A DNA stretch of 64,000 nt from Paraburkholderia sp. CNPSo 3274 (GCF_024206475.1 NZ_JAMBPR010000028.1:36527-100526); one strand, 5' to 3'; counted from the first letter of the stretch, positions 35,801-45,214 are shown. Program-made: numbers and translations. Notes: generated by a model not told the origin, from the letters alone.

Positions 35801-36481
35801 CTATGAGCGGCGGCGTGTTGGCGTGCGAGGCACCACACCCAGCATTTGCGCCTGGCGGACAAGATCGACCACCGAATGAATGCCCATCTTGCGCATGACC
35901 TGTCCGCGATGCAATTTCACCGTGATCTCGCTGACATGCATTTCCTCGGCGATTTGCTTGTTCAGCAGACCGGCCAGCACGAACTCCAGCACTTCGTGCT
36001 CTTTCGGCGTCAGCGCTTCGAAACGTTGGCGCAGTTCGGCCAGGGCTGAATCCGAAGAGAGGCGTGCCGCGTCGCGCGTGAGCGCTTGCGCCACCGCGTC
36101 GAGCATGTCCTGCTCACGAAACGGCTTCGTGAAGAAGTCCACCGCTCCTGCTTTCATCGCCTTGACCGACATCTCGACGTCGGCATAACCGGAAATGAAA
36201 AGGATGGGAATATGCGGCGCGATTTTCGCTATCGACCGCTGGAACGCGAGCCCGTTTTCTCCCTTCAGCCTCACATCGAGAATGAGGCAGCTCGGAACCT
36301 CATCGCGCGCAAAATTCACGAACGCGTGCGGCGAATCGAAAAGCTCTACGCGATGTCCAACCGAGCGAAGCAGGCCGCCTAGCGCGAGTCTCATTTCCTC
36401 GTCGTCGTCGATCACGTAGACAACCGACGGCCCTGGCGTGCCGCTGGTATCCGCTGTGGTCGACCTGGCCATGATAGTCAT
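35801..36481 (-). CDS. FixJ-family two-component response regulator (second)
   Basis: A 226-aa receiver plus LuxR-type HTH protein: phospho-acceptor Asp69 (LILDVRLKG), TKPF, then LTPKEHEVLEFVLAGLLNKQ and VSEITVKLHRGQVMRKMG. The start at 36481 is set by GAGGAA; a GTG seven codons upstream is an alternative. It diverges from the receiver-only regulator at 36727, with a FixJ-type box between them, so it could act on its own promoter. Similar in design to the regulator at 33326. Confidence 0.92.
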   Translation of the reverse strand: MTIMARSTTADTSGTPGPSVVYVIDDDEEMRLALGGLLRSVGHRVELFDSPHAFVNFARDEVPSCLILDVRLKGENGLAFQRSIAKIAPHIPILFISGYADVEMSVKAMKAGAVDFFTKPFREQDMLDAVAQALTRDAARLSSDSALAELRQRFEALTPKEHEVLEFVLAGLLNKQIAEEMHVSEITVKLHRGQVMRKMGIHSVVDLVRQAQMLGVVPRTPTRRRS

Positions 36482-36644
36482 CCGGCTTTCCTCAGGCGTC
36501 ACGGCGCTCGCGTGTCACGGCAGGCGCTTGCACCGCTCGCCACACGCTGCATTCGTAAGAAAACGATTAAGGACTGACGACTCTACCCCGATTCCATTGT
36601 AGCAGCGCGCCAAAGCCACAAACTTGCCCGAAGACAGTCGACAT

Positions 36645-36659
36645 TATACGAACGTATGG
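36645..36659 (+). promoter_or_regulatory. FixJ/NarL-type box upstream of receiver-only regulator 2
   Basis: TATACGAACGTATGG followed by TTATCG; CGGACTAGTCTGC lies about 30 bases downstream, matching the arrangement at 12761. It is 68 bases before regulator 2 and 164 bases before the divergent FixJ gene. Confidence 0.6.
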
Positions 36660-36726
36660 TTATCGAAAGTCGTTTGTCGGACTAGTCTGCGAGGCAGATC
36701 TTCTGTTTCCCATTTGGGGGCACACC

Positions 36727-37116
36727 GTGACTCCTGTCGCCCTTGTTTCAATAGTCGAAGACGACGAATCCATGCGGATGGCAACGGCCAGCGCCATCCG
36801 GTCGATGGGTTGGGAAGTCCTGACATTCGAATCTGCGGCCGCATTTCTGGATTCGGGCGCCGTTGGACAAACACACTGCCTCATCAGCGACGTCACCATG
36901 CCGGGCATGTCGGGCATCGAAATGCATGCATGCCTGCTGGCCAACGGCTACGCCCCTCCGACTATCTTCCTCACGGGCTATCCCACCGCACGCGACGAAG
37001 CGGTCGTCCTCGCCAAGGGCGCGCTGGCCTATCTCACCAAACCCACGGATTTCAATATCGTCGCAAGCAACGTCAAATGTGCGCTTGATAAAGCGAGGTC
37101 TCCGCGCGCAGATTGA
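36727..37116 (+). CDS. Receiver-only response regulator (paralog 2)
   Basis: A 129-aa single receiver: Asp55 (LISDVTMPG), Thr83, Lys105 (TKP). Begins MTPVALVSIVEDDES, as paralog 1 at 12873 does. Ends KARSPRAD without an output domain. GTG start. It diverges from a full FixJ regulator, an arrangement that would suit a phosphate sink or a competing receiver. Confidence 0.88.
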   Translation: MTPVALVSIVEDDESMRMATASAIRSMGWEVLTFESAAAFLDSGAVGQTHCLISDVTMPGMSGIEMHACLLANGYAPPTIFLTGYPTARDEAVVLAKGALAYLTKPTDFNIVASNVKCALDKARSPRAD

Positions 37117-37146
37117 AGCGCCGCGCCTTCTTTAGTTCACCTTCGT

Positions 37147-38367
37147 TCAACCCAGGTTGCGAGCGCGAAACGTGACAGCAAAAACCAGCAAGCCCGCGAG
37201 CGTCAACGCAAACCCCGCCCAAACCGCGGACAGCAGGCCCCAGCCGGCTCCGATCGCTAGCGCCCCGGCCCAGGCACCAAGCGCATTCGCGACGTTCAGC
37301 GACGCGAGATTCATTGCCCCCATCAGCGTCGATGCTTCAGGCGCGAGCCGCGTGAGACGAACCTGAATGGTCGGAATGGCGCCCATCATGGTCGCGCCGA
37401 CACCAAACAGCGACAGCATCAACACCCACACCGAGTGGCCGAACAGCGCTAGCAGCACCAATACGGCGAGCGCGGAACCGAAGCCCAATAACAGCCCCAA
37501 TGCGTCGTGCTTGTCGGCAACGTGTCCTCCTGCGGCATTGCCGAGCGTCATGCCGACACCGAAGAGCGCCAGCGCAACCGGAATCGCCGACGCGTTCAGC
37601 CCGGCAACGTCGGTAACGAAGGGGCCAATAAACGTGTAGACCGCGAAAATACTGCCGACGCCCAACGCGGCGACGCTCATCATGACCCAGACCGACGGCT
37701 TGCGCAGCGCGCCGAGTTCCTGCTTCAACGGGCCGCCGTTCAACGCCTCGTTCACCGGCACCCAGGCCCACAACGCGGCAAGCGCCAGCAGCGCCAGCGC
37801 GCCTACGGCAATATAAGTTTCGCGCCAGCCGAGTGTCTGCCCGAGGAATGTCGCGAGCGGCGCGCCGAAAATCGTCGCTATCGTAAGCCCGGTCATCACG
37901 AATGCAAACGCCTTGCCCGACGCGCCGGGCCCAACGATATAAGACGCCACAAACGCGCCGGCGCCGAAATACGCGCCTTGTGGCAAACCGCTGATGAACC
38001 GCGCGACTGCGAGCATGCCGATCTGGGTCGCCGCGGCAGAAAGCAAATTGCCCGCGGCGAACACCGCCATCAGGATCAACAAGAGCGTGCGCCGGTTCAG
38101 CCTTGCCGCCGCCAACGTCAACACCGGTGCGCCAATGACCACGCCAAACGCATAGGCCGTGACTGCATGTGTTGCGCGCGGAATTCCAATATCGAGGTCG
38201 GACGCGAAGAGTTGCAGTATGCCCATGCTCGCGAACTCTGAGGTGCCAATGCAAAAGCTCCCGAGCGCAAGCGCGAACAACGTGCGGCCACGCTTCTCTG
38301 CCTCCGACTCCTTCGTGCAATGGATTTCAACGGCTTCGCACTCCGCCGCGTACGCTTTTTCATGCAT
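37147..38367 (-). CDS. MFS transporter, AraJ/YdhP-type
   Basis: A 406-aa major facilitator with about twelve membrane helices and the drug-efflux-like motifs FCIGTSEFASMGILQLFA, GAPVLTLAAARLNRR and GLTIATIFGAPLATFLGQ. The start at 38367 (MHEKAYAAEC) is the second of two close ATG/GTG starts. It may export sugars, arabinose derivatives or drugs; substrate unknown. No regulator gene is attached. Confidence 0.9.
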   Translation of the reverse strand: MHEKAYAAECEAVEIHCTKESEAEKRGRTLFALALGSFCIGTSEFASMGILQLFASDLDIGIPRATHAVTAYAFGVVIGAPVLTLAAARLNRRTLLLILMAVFAAGNLLSAAATQIGMLAVARFISGLPQGAYFGAGAFVASYIVGPGASGKAFAFVMTGLTIATIFGAPLATFLGQTLGWRETYIAVGALALLALAALWAWVPVNEALNGGPLKQELGALRKPSVWVMMSVAALGVGSIFAVYTFIGPFVTDVAGLNASAIPVALALFGVGMTLGNAAGGHVADKHDALGLLLGFGSALAVLVLLALFGHSVWVLMLSLFGVGATMMGAIPTIQVRLTRLAPEASTLMGAMNLASLNVANALGAWAGALAIGAGWGLLSAVWAGFALTLAGLLVFAVTFRARNLG

Positions 38368-38636
38368 GGCAAATCCCACGGCCGATCACAGGCATGCGGC
38401 CTCTATCGCCGCGCCGCAGTTCCTCAAAAGCTTAGAAACCGCGCCGGTGAAATGACAGTAAATTTCGGTTAAAAAAGGTAGCTCCGCTGCGTTGGGCTCC
38501 GCGTCCCCTTCCGGGCCGCGCGTCGCCCGTTTTTCTGCGCAATTTGCGCGTTCATCGAGAAAGAACACTTGCCGCACCGCCGCCATACTGGTTTCGCGTT
38601 GTCGATCGTGTTCTACCCGAAGTCGTTGAGGTTGTC

Positions 38637-39110
38637 ATGAAAGCCGAAGACAGTTACTTTGCACAGGCGGAATTCCCGCACTCCTTTGCCGACATTGATA
38701 CGAGCGAAACCGCCGTGCCGGCGCGAGTTGCGCTTGGAACGATGTCAAAGGCGTCGATTGTCATGGTCTGGCTGTGGGCGCTTTTCGAAACCCGCTGGGA
38801 ACTCGCAGGCGAGACGGAAATCCTTCCCGTCGTGGCTGTGCTCGTCGCCAAGGTGATCCTCACCGTCATCGTGATCTGGACACTGCGCCGCGCGCATCTC
38901 GCGCTCGCCGTGTTTTCGTTCTGCTGTGCCGTGAGTATCATCGTCATCTCCATGGCGCTGCCGCGCATGTATTCGCTCTCGCCGTGGTTCTTTTGCCTCT
39001 CGCTGGTTGAAACCGTCCTCAAGACGGCGGCGCTGGCCTCGCTCGCGTTCGACTACTTCGGTCCTGACAGCATGGTTGAAGAAGCCGAGCCACCCTGGCG
39101 GATGAGGTAG
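38637..39110 (+). CDS. Hypothetical integral membrane protein
   Basis: A 157-aa protein with a polar N-terminus and about four hydrophobic segments (ASIVMVWLWALFETRW; ILPVVAVLVAKVILTVIVI; LALAVFSFCCAVSIIVISM; SLVETVLKTAALASLAFDY). GAGG precedes the ATG at 38637; upstream in-frame codons look non-coding. I do not recognise the family. It stands alone between convergent and divergent genes. Confidence 0.7.
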   Translation: MKAEDSYFAQAEFPHSFADIDTSETAVPARVALGTMSKASIVMVWLWALFETRWELAGETEILPVVAVLVAKVILTVIVIWTLRRAHLALAVFSFCCAVSIIVISMALPRMYSLSPWFFCLSLVETVLKTAALASLAFDYFGPDSMVEEAEPPWRMR

Positions 39111-39136
39111 ACCCGGCTATCGCTCATGGCAGTACG

Positions 39137-39931
39137 TCAAGCTATCGAATCGACGATGCCGCCCTCCACTTTCAGTGCGGCACCCGTCGTGGCCGAAGCC
39201 TGCTGCGAGCAGACGTAAATCACCATATTGGCCACTTCTTCGGTCGTCGCGGCGCGCCGGATAATCGACGAACCGCGCGTACTGATGACAAATTCGTTGA
39301 GCACCTGGTCCGGCGTCTTGCCTTGCGCTTTCGCGGTCGCGGCGACCATATCGAGCGCGCCTTCCGAGAGCGTCGGCCCGGGCAACACCGCGTTCACGGT
39401 CACGCCGCTATTTGCGGCGAACTTTGCGACGCCGCGTGAAATGCTCAATTGGGCTGTTTTCGTGAAGCCATATGCGAGCATATCGGGGGGAATCGCCAGT
39501 CCCGATTCGGAGGAAATAAACACGATTCTCCCCCAGTGCCGGCGCATCATGCCATCGAGATAGGCACGCGTCATGCGCACGCCAGACATCACATTGACCT
39601 GAAAGTATCGCTCCCATTGCGCGTCCGCCGTGCTCAGGATATCGCCGGGCCCGAAGAAACCAAGGTTGTTCACGAGGATGTCCGCTTCGGGCACGTCCTC
39701 GACGAACGCAGTGACGCCTTCAGGCGTGCCGAGATCGCACGCCACTCCGCGCACGTTCGCGTCAGGCACGCTGGCCTTGATGCGCGCGATAGCGCTGTCA
39801 ACTGCGTCCTGTTTGCGTCCATTCACGATCGTCAGTGCGCCACATGAAGCGAGCCCCGTTGCAATTGCGAGGCCGATGCCGGAGCTGGATCCACTGACCA
39901 CCGCTCTCTTTCCACTCAAATCGATATTCAT
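39137..39931 (-). CDS. Short-chain dehydrogenase/reductase
   Basis: A 264-aa SDR. NAD(P)-binding SGSSSGIGLAIATGL, structural NNLGFFGPG, catalytic Ser in FISSESG and the Tyr-Lys pair YGFTK. The start at 39931 (MNIDLSGKRAVV) follows GTGGAG. Reduces or oxidises an alcohol/carbonyl; the substrate is not evident. Confidence 0.92.
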   Translation of the reverse strand: MNIDLSGKRAVVSGSSSGIGLAIATGLASCGALTIVNGRKQDAVDSAIARIKASVPDANVRGVACDLGTPEGVTAFVEDVPEADILVNNLGFFGPGDILSTADAQWERYFQVNVMSGVRMTRAYLDGMMRRHWGRIVFISSESGLAIPPDMLAYGFTKTAQLSISRGVAKFAANSGVTVNAVLPGPTLSEGALDMVAATAKAQGKTPDQVLNEFVISTRGSSIIRRAATTEEVANMVIYVCSQQASATTGAALKVEGGIVDSIA

Positions 39932-40142
39932 CTCGATCTCCACGAAAACATTGGCGCGATACGCGCGTTGACTGCATACGCGAACCGTGTGCTCGATATT
40001 AAGACGCGCCATTCGATTTGTCAGAGAGGGGTACGCGCCGATTCGGGCAAAGCCGCAATTCCCAGCGCATTCTGAAAAGCCGCGATTGGCAGGCGGTGCG
40101 AATATGACCTCACCGTGATTCAAGCCAGTCGAGGAGGCGAAC

Positions 40143-40337
40143 ATGAAGCTCGTGAAAGCAATCATTCTTTTTGCCGTGCTGGTGCCTGCGCTTTCTCAGG
40201 CGCAATCCAGCATGCCGACAAATGACTCAACCCAAAGCGGGTCTCCGGGTATGCAACAAATGCAGAACGGGAATACACAAGGCAACAGCGAATGTGTGGG
40301 TCCGCACAGCTACTGCAATCTCTTCACTGGAAGTTAG
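40143..40337 (+). CDS. Small secreted protein
   Basis: A 64-aa protein with a signal peptide (MKLVKAIILFAVLVPALSQA) and a mature part rich in Ser, Gln, Asn and Gly that ends with two cysteines (SECVGPHSYCNLFTGS), possibly a disulfide. GAGGAGG precedes the ATG. No known domain. Confidence 0.65.
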   Translation: MKLVKAIILFAVLVPALSQAQSSMPTNDSTQSGSPGMQQMQNGNTQGNSECVGPHSYCNLFTGS

Positions 40338-40390
40338 CGGCTTCAGACATTGCCGTATGACGGCTTCGTCTACAGGGCGGGTTCAGCGAT

Positions 40391-40675
40391 ATGGATTTAC
40401 GTATTCTCACGATGATCGTCGTCGAGCTGGGACTATCGCCCGCCGTTTGCCTCGCACAAGCGGCATCAGGACCATGCACGCGAGCCGAGGTGCTGCAGCA
40501 TCTCTATGACCTGGAAAGCGAAGGCTTTTGGCCCACCCAGGCGTCGAATCTTCGCTTCCCCCTCAACATCGAGGCGGCCGAGGCGCGGCTCGCAGCCCGG
40601 CAAGCGGCACAGACGCAAGAGAGCGGCGATTCGCCAGCGCAATCCCCCGCGAACCCGACTCATTGCTTTCGCTGA
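40391..40675 (+). CDS. DUF4148-like small secreted protein
   Basis: A 94-aa protein with a signal peptide ending CLAQA, then the DUF4148 pattern TRAEVLQHLYDLESEGFWPT and NIEAAEARLAARQAA. These small exported proteins are abundant in Burkholderia and have no known function. Its end overlaps the convergent STAND gene by 16 bases. Confidence 0.65.
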   Translation: MDLRILTMIVVELGLSPAVCLAQAASGPCTRAEVLQHLYDLESEGFWPTQASNLRFPLNIEAAEARLAARQAAQTQESGDSPAQSPANPTHCFR

Positions 40676-42237
40676 ACATTCGCGCGCGACTTCTTGCGTG
40701 GCTGCATGTCGGTTTTTGCCTCGGGCGGCGCGAACAAACCGGGAAGCCGTTCCGCGTAGCGCCGTGTAATCGACTCCAACTCACCGCCGTCAGCAAGTTT
40801 CTGCAGTGCATAGGCGCGCGTGGTATTGAGCAAACGATATCGTGTGATCGACCCGCTCACGTCGGCTGATAGAAGCGATTTTTCGACGAGCTGGGCCACG
40901 CCGCCAATGACATCGCTCGCGGTGATGTCTCCATCTTCTGCGAGAGCGCTCGCAGCTTCGAGCGTAAACGGGCTGGCGAACAACGAAATGCGTCGCAGTA
41001 TCGTACGCTCCACTCTCGGCAACAGCTCGTAACTCCATTCGAGCGCGGCTGCGAGCGTCCGATGACGCAACAGCGTCGTACGCCGGCCCTGATTCAATAG
41101 CCGTCTGCTGTCATCGAGTAGCAACGACAACCCGCGGAGACCGAATGCATCGAAGCGCGTCGCGACCAGCTCGATCGCGAGAGGCAGGCCGTCCAGATTC
41201 CGGCAGATTTCTCCAACGATCGGCGCATTTTCGTCGCTGAGCGCGAATCCCTGCTGGCCCGCAGCGGCGCGTTCGGCGAACAGCTGGACAGCGGAGAACG
41301 TCAGCGCCTCCGACGCCGTGAGCCCGACGGCGTCCGGCGGACTTGGCAACGGCAGCAGCCGGTGCAAATATTCGCCACTGGCGCGAAGCGATTGACGGCT
41401 TGTCGCCATGATGACGACATTCGGTGCGCCGCGCATCACCTGTTCCACGAACAACGCAGCCTCGTCGATCACGTGTTCGCAGGTATCGAGCACGATCAGC
41501 ATCTGCCGCTCGCGAAGATGCGCCATGATCGCCGAGCGTTTATCTGCACTGCGAATGATCAGACCGAGCGCGCTGGCAACGGCGGCAAAGAAGGCGCCCG
41601 GTTCCGCTACCGGCCCGAGATCGACGAAGCTCACGCCGTGCGCATAGTTGTCCTGCGCGCCTTGCGCCGTGCACAGCGCCACTGCCGTCTTGCCGATGCC
41701 GCCGGGGCCGACGACCGTCACGAGGCGTTGGCGCGACAAGGCATCGCCAAGCCTCTCGATCGCATCTGCGCGGCCAATCGTGTTCGTCGGCATCGCCGGA
41801 AGACGGCAAGAAGCCTGAGCCGCTCCGTTTCGCCGCGCCGACACCTTTTGCTCCACGTACTCGACCGGCGCCACGAAGATGTAACCGCGCCCACTGATCG
41901 TGGCGAGATACCGATTTCCGCGCAGGCCGTCTCCAAGCGCCCTGCGAAGCGCTGCGATATGGACCTTGAGATTGCCTTCGTCGACCACGGCGTCCGGCCA
42001 TGCGCGCGCAATCAGGTCGCTCTTGCTGACCAACTCGCCCGCATTCTCGACAAGCGCTGTGAGAAGAAGCAACGCGCGGCTGCCGATATGCACGGGCGCT
42101 CCATCTTCGAGCAGCAATTGCTGCCCGGGAAGCAAGCGAAACGGTCCGAACGAGAAGGCCCCCGCGACGCCCGGCGATGGGGTTGAGGCGGGCGGGCGCG
42201 GTTTCATGGTTGCACACCGCGAGGGATTGACCGGCAT
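40660..42237 (-). CDS. STAND-type regulator without repeat domain (paralog 2)
   Basis: A 525-aa protein: OmpR-type winged helix (LVSKSDLIARAWPDAVVDE; ISGRGYIFVAPVEY), P-loop GPGGIGKTA, Walker B-like LIVLDTCEHVIDEA and the STAND helical region, but it stops where the 962-aa paralog goes on into TPR-like repeats. The C-terminus is a basic tail. The start at 42237 follows AGGAGG, rejecting the longer frame. Short form may act without a repeat sensor. It is separated from the monooxygenase operon by about 280 bases on the same strand. Confidence 0.85.
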   Translation of the reverse strand: MPVNPSRCATMKPRPPASTPSPGVAGAFSFGPFRLLPGQQLLLEDGAPVHIGSRALLLLTALVENAGELVSKSDLIARAWPDAVVDEGNLKVHIAALRRALGDGLRGNRYLATISGRGYIFVAPVEYVEQKVSARRNGAAQASCRLPAMPTNTIGRADAIERLGDALSRQRLVTVVGPGGIGKTAVALCTAQGAQDNYAHGVSFVDLGPVAEPGAFFAAVASALGLIIRSADKRSAIMAHLRERQMLIVLDTCEHVIDEAALFVEQVMRGAPNVVIMATSRQSLRASGEYLHRLLPLPSPPDAVGLTASEALTFSAVQLFAERAAAGQQGFALSDENAPIVGEICRNLDGLPLAIELVATRFDAFGLRGLSLLLDDSRRLLNQGRRTTLLRHRTLAAALEWSYELLPRVERTILRRISLFASPFTLEAASALAEDGDITASDVIGGVAQLVEKSLLSADVSGSITRYRLLNTTRAYALQKLADGGELESITRRYAERLPGLFAPPEAKTDMQPRKKSRANVQRKQ

Positions 42238-42518
42238 CGCATAACGCCCTCCTGATTGGCAAAAAAGCACGCGCCAGCGGAGCGGATCAATGACGTCTCG
42301 CGGCCGGACTGGCTTATCCTTCATTGAAGGCGCGGGTTGCTGGCGCGTACAGCGCGCGGGCATCCATTTGCAGGAATTGACGCGAATCTCGCAGGATTCG
42401 ACGCCATGGCGGCTGGATGCCGATCAAGGCCTATCTGGACAACGCTGGATTCGGGAGGAACGGCTAAGGCGTGGTGCGCAGAAGCCGCCGCTGCGTTAGG
42501 GCAATTGAACTGAAGAAT

Positions 42519-42842
42519 TTACGATTGGCCCGATGCGACCAGGATGCGGCCGCCCACGATCCGCACCCGATGCGGGTTCAATTGCTTGCCGGCGGGGTTG
42601 ATCCCGCGGCCGCTATGTGCGCAAAACTCCCACCGGTGATTCGGGCACACAATAACGCCATTGGCGAATTCGCCGTCGCTAAGCCGGGCGCCCATATGCG
42701 GGCACCGGTTCTCATACGCGCGAACCGCACCGTCGATATTGATCATCAGGAGCGGCCCGAACACGGACTCCACAGCGACCATCTCGCCGATCCAGAGGTC
42801 GTTCGAGTCCATGACGTCGATCCACGACAAGTCCTCCGTCAT
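42519..42842 (-). CDS. tmoC: Rieske ferredoxin of the diiron monooxygenase (TmoC-like)
   Basis: A 107-aa Rieske protein with ligands C47 and H49 (CPHMGARL) and C66 and H69 (CPNHRWEF), as in toluene-4-monooxygenase T4moC. It delivers electrons from a reductase to the hydroxylase. The ATG at 42842 forms TGATG with the stop of the preceding fusion gene, implying coupled translation; GTG at 42845 is an alternative. It is the last gene of the operon; no reductase gene (TmoF) follows. Confidence 0.9.
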   Translation of the reverse strand: MTEDLSWIDVMDSNDLWIGEMVAVESVFGPLLMINIDGAVRAYENRCPHMGARLSDGEFANGVIVCPNHRWEFCAHSGRGINPAGKQLNPHRVRIVGGRILVASGQS

Positions 42843-44869
42843 CACGTCCTCGTTTCGGTAGTCTCCATCACATTGAGCGTCGGCTTGCCGCGAAACTGAT
42901 TCGCGTATTGGCTCGGGGCCTCGCCAAAATAACTGGTAAAAGCCTTCACGAAATGCGACGGACTCGCATAGCCCGTGCGAGCAGCGGCTTCGCTCACACC
43001 CCAGCCCTCGCGAATCATCAACACGCGTGCGCGCTCCAGCCTTAACTGCTTGAGGAAATGATACGGCGAGACACCGATGATCTCCTTGAACGAATGCGCG
43101 AGCGTCGACGTGCTCGCCCCCACCGCGCGGGCGATATCGTCGATAGTGATCGACTTGTCGAATTCGGACTGCATATAGCGAATCGCAGCGAACACCTTGC
43201 GCGACGTTTTCCCGTACAGCGCTGCGGTAACGAGGCGTGGCGCCTGGTCGTGACGCAGCAACCGGAACACGATCTCCCGCAGAAACAGCGGTCCGAGCAG
43301 GCGGCGTTCGCTATCGTCGTCGAGCGTTTTCAGAAAGCGCAGGACTGCGTCGCGCAGGTCGCCGTCGAATTTCGACACATAGGCTTCTTCTTCCTCGTCG
43401 TCCGCGCCTGCCTGCGCCTGCAGCCCAGGCAGGCTTTCGATCAGCACTTCGGCGACTGCCGCCGCCGGAATCTGCAAGATCATCGAAAGAAACGGTTGCG
43501 CGGGAGAGCCTTCGAGAATCTCGGCCTGCAAGCGCGTCGCTCGATTGATCAGAAAATAGTTTGCGGGGTCGAAGAAGTACTTGCGTCCGTTGATCGTCAC
43601 GCGTTTGCGTCCCTGCACGACTATGCAGAATGCCAGCGAGGCCGTTTGGTCCCAGTGCGGCGCCACCGGGCTTTCGAAGCGGTAGAAAGTGAGTCCGGTC
43701 CATCGGCACGGATTGGCGCCAGGCGCCACGGCGTATTTGTCGAACAATGCGATCAGCGGGTCGCTGAGCAGCGGGGCCATGTATTGCGGCGCGGCCGACG
43801 ATTTCGTGGGGCGATTCGCTGCAACAACGGTTTTATCCAGGTCTGCGGAAATGCCGGCTGCTTCGAGGGACGCGGCAATTGCATTGCGTGCCGCCTCGAG
43901 CGTCTTCAATTCTTCCTGCCCCGGCGACGATACGCTGGTGAGCAACGTCGCGAGGCCGCCGGCGGCATCCTCGGCGCGGGCGCGCCACTTTTTGACCCAA
44001 CGCGCAAAACTGCCGACGTTATCCGGGTTGCGCGCGATCGCAAAGCGCGCAAGCGCGCAACTCCAGCGAGCGGCGCGAGCAGAGTCCATCGCCAGATTTG
44101 TGAGCAGTAGCCAGGTCAAGTCGTCGCGATTCTTGCGAGCAACGTTCGCGAGTTGTGCAAGCAGAACTTCGTCGAGCGCCGGGCGCAACACGAGATTCAC
44201 CGCGGTCAGGCACTCGGCCCAATCGTAGGTTATCAGCGCGGTCTCCAATGCTTTCCTCGCGGGCTGCCAACCCAGATCTGCCTCCCAGATACGCCGCGCT
44301 TCGACCAGTACATGCACGTCGGGACGGGCGAGTTGCAACTGGCGCGTCCGGTACGCAATCAGCGAGCCACGCCGCAACAGGTCGCCGGCCGCAAACGCAG
44401 CGCAATTCGTGATGTACGACGAAGGCGCGATCGTGCCCAGATAGGCTTGCGTCATCTGCAACCCGTGAACCGGATAGCGAGTCGGTATGAGCACGCGTGC
44501 CAGCGTGTCCAGCCAACGGGCCGAGATGTCACTGTCATGCGCAGTGCGCTCGTATTGGTCGAGCACACCTTTCATGACGCTTTCCTGTTCGTCCTGGGTC
44601 GTTACGTACTTGCGGTACGTCATTTCGTCCGGGTCGCGGAATTCGTTCCACTCTGCGACCTGCACCGGCGACTTGTCGCGATACGTCAAGTACCACATGT
44701 TGGCGGGCGTTGTTGGATTCAACTCGAAGGCCGCCGTACGGCGCTTGCGCAGCGTGTAATTCACTTCGTGCGTGACGATTTCATATTCGCTTGGCATGCG
44801 GCGAATCTCGCCGAACACGCTCCATGTGTGCAACGGTCTCGCTTTAGCATTCGAGGCGGAGTCGTCCAT
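42842..44869 (-). CDS. Diiron monooxygenase hydroxylase beta subunit fused to AraC-family regulator
   Basis: One uninterrupted 675-aa frame. Residues about 10-340 match hydroxylase beta subunits of aromatic/alkene monooxygenases (PLHTWSVFGEIRRMPSEYEI; FRDPDEMTYRKYVTTQD; ALITYDWAECLTAVNLVLRP; ARFAIARNPDN). About 340-385 is a linker. About 385-540 is an AraC_N domain (CIVVQGRKRVTINGRKYFF; PANYFLINRATRLQAEI) and 560-655 a double HTH (ITIDDIARAVGASTSTLAHS; VSEAAARTGYASPSHFVKAF). The beta subunit shapes the hydroxylase but holds no iron; the C-terminal part should bind DNA. AAGGA precedes the ATG. The gene lies between effector and Rieske genes in the position of tmoE. Role as enzyme part, regulator, or both is inference. 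Confidence 0.9.
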   Translation of the reverse strand: MDDSASNAKARPLHTWSVFGEIRRMPSEYEIVTHEVNYTLRKRRTAAFELNPTTPANMWYLTYRDKSPVQVAEWNEFRDPDEMTYRKYVTTQDEQESVMKGVLDQYERTAHDSDISARWLDTLARVLIPTRYPVHGLQMTQAYLGTIAPSSYITNCAAFAAGDLLRRGSLIAYRTRQLQLARPDVHVLVEARRIWEADLGWQPARKALETALITYDWAECLTAVNLVLRPALDEVLLAQLANVARKNRDDLTWLLLTNLAMDSARAARWSCALARFAIARNPDNVGSFARWVKKWRARAEDAAGGLATLLTSVSSPGQEELKTLEAARNAIAASLEAAGISADLDKTVVAANRPTKSSAAPQYMAPLLSDPLIALFDKYAVAPGANPCRWTGLTFYRFESPVAPHWDQTASLAFCIVVQGRKRVTINGRKYFFDPANYFLINRATRLQAEILEGSPAQPFLSMILQIPAAAVAEVLIESLPGLQAQAGADDEEEEAYVSKFDGDLRDAVLRFLKTLDDDSERRLLGPLFLREIVFRLLRHDQAPRLVTAALYGKTSRKVFAAIRYMQSEFDKSITIDDIARAVGASTSTLAHSFKEIIGVSPYHFLKQLRLERARVLMIREGWGVSEAAARTGYASPSHFVKAFTSYFGEAPSQYANQFRGKPTLNVMETTETRT

Positions 44870-44914
44870 TATCTGCGTCCTTATGTTCAGCGCCCATGCA
44901 TTACGCCTTCGACA

Positions 44915-45202
44915 TCAGACCGTGTACCGCCATGTCACCTCGTCCGACGTCGTCTCGATGCGCCCGGCAAACGAAGCGAGCATCTGCTCCAGTTCCCGCA
45001 TCTGGTACGGCCTTCCGACCTGCCGCTCGATCGAATCCCGGCTCACGCGAAGAAACCCTTCCGCCTGCACCCGTATGTACGCGCCGCGATCGACCAGTTC
45101 GATTTCCCGATTCGGGTTGTCCTCCACGATTGCGCGCACCACGGCATCGACGTCATCGACCATGCGCAGCACGGGTCCCACGAGGTTCGCTGAACGCGTC
45201 AT
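44915..45202 (-). CDS. tmoD: Monooxygenase effector protein (MmoB/TmoD family)
   Basis: A 95-aa cofactor-free coupling protein: VGPVLRMVDDVDAVVRAI, DRGAYIRVQAEGFLRVSRDS and RPYQMRELEQMLASFAGRI are family patterns. It binds the hydroxylase and tunes catalysis. 12 bases after TmoB-like and 45 bases before the beta/AraC fusion. Confidence 0.9.
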   Translation of the reverse strand: MTRSANLVGPVLRMVDDVDAVVRAIVEDNPNREIELVDRGAYIRVQAEGFLRVSRDSIERQVGRPYQMRELEQMLASFAGRIETTSDEVTWRYTV

Positions 45203-45214
45203 GTTCCGCTCCGC

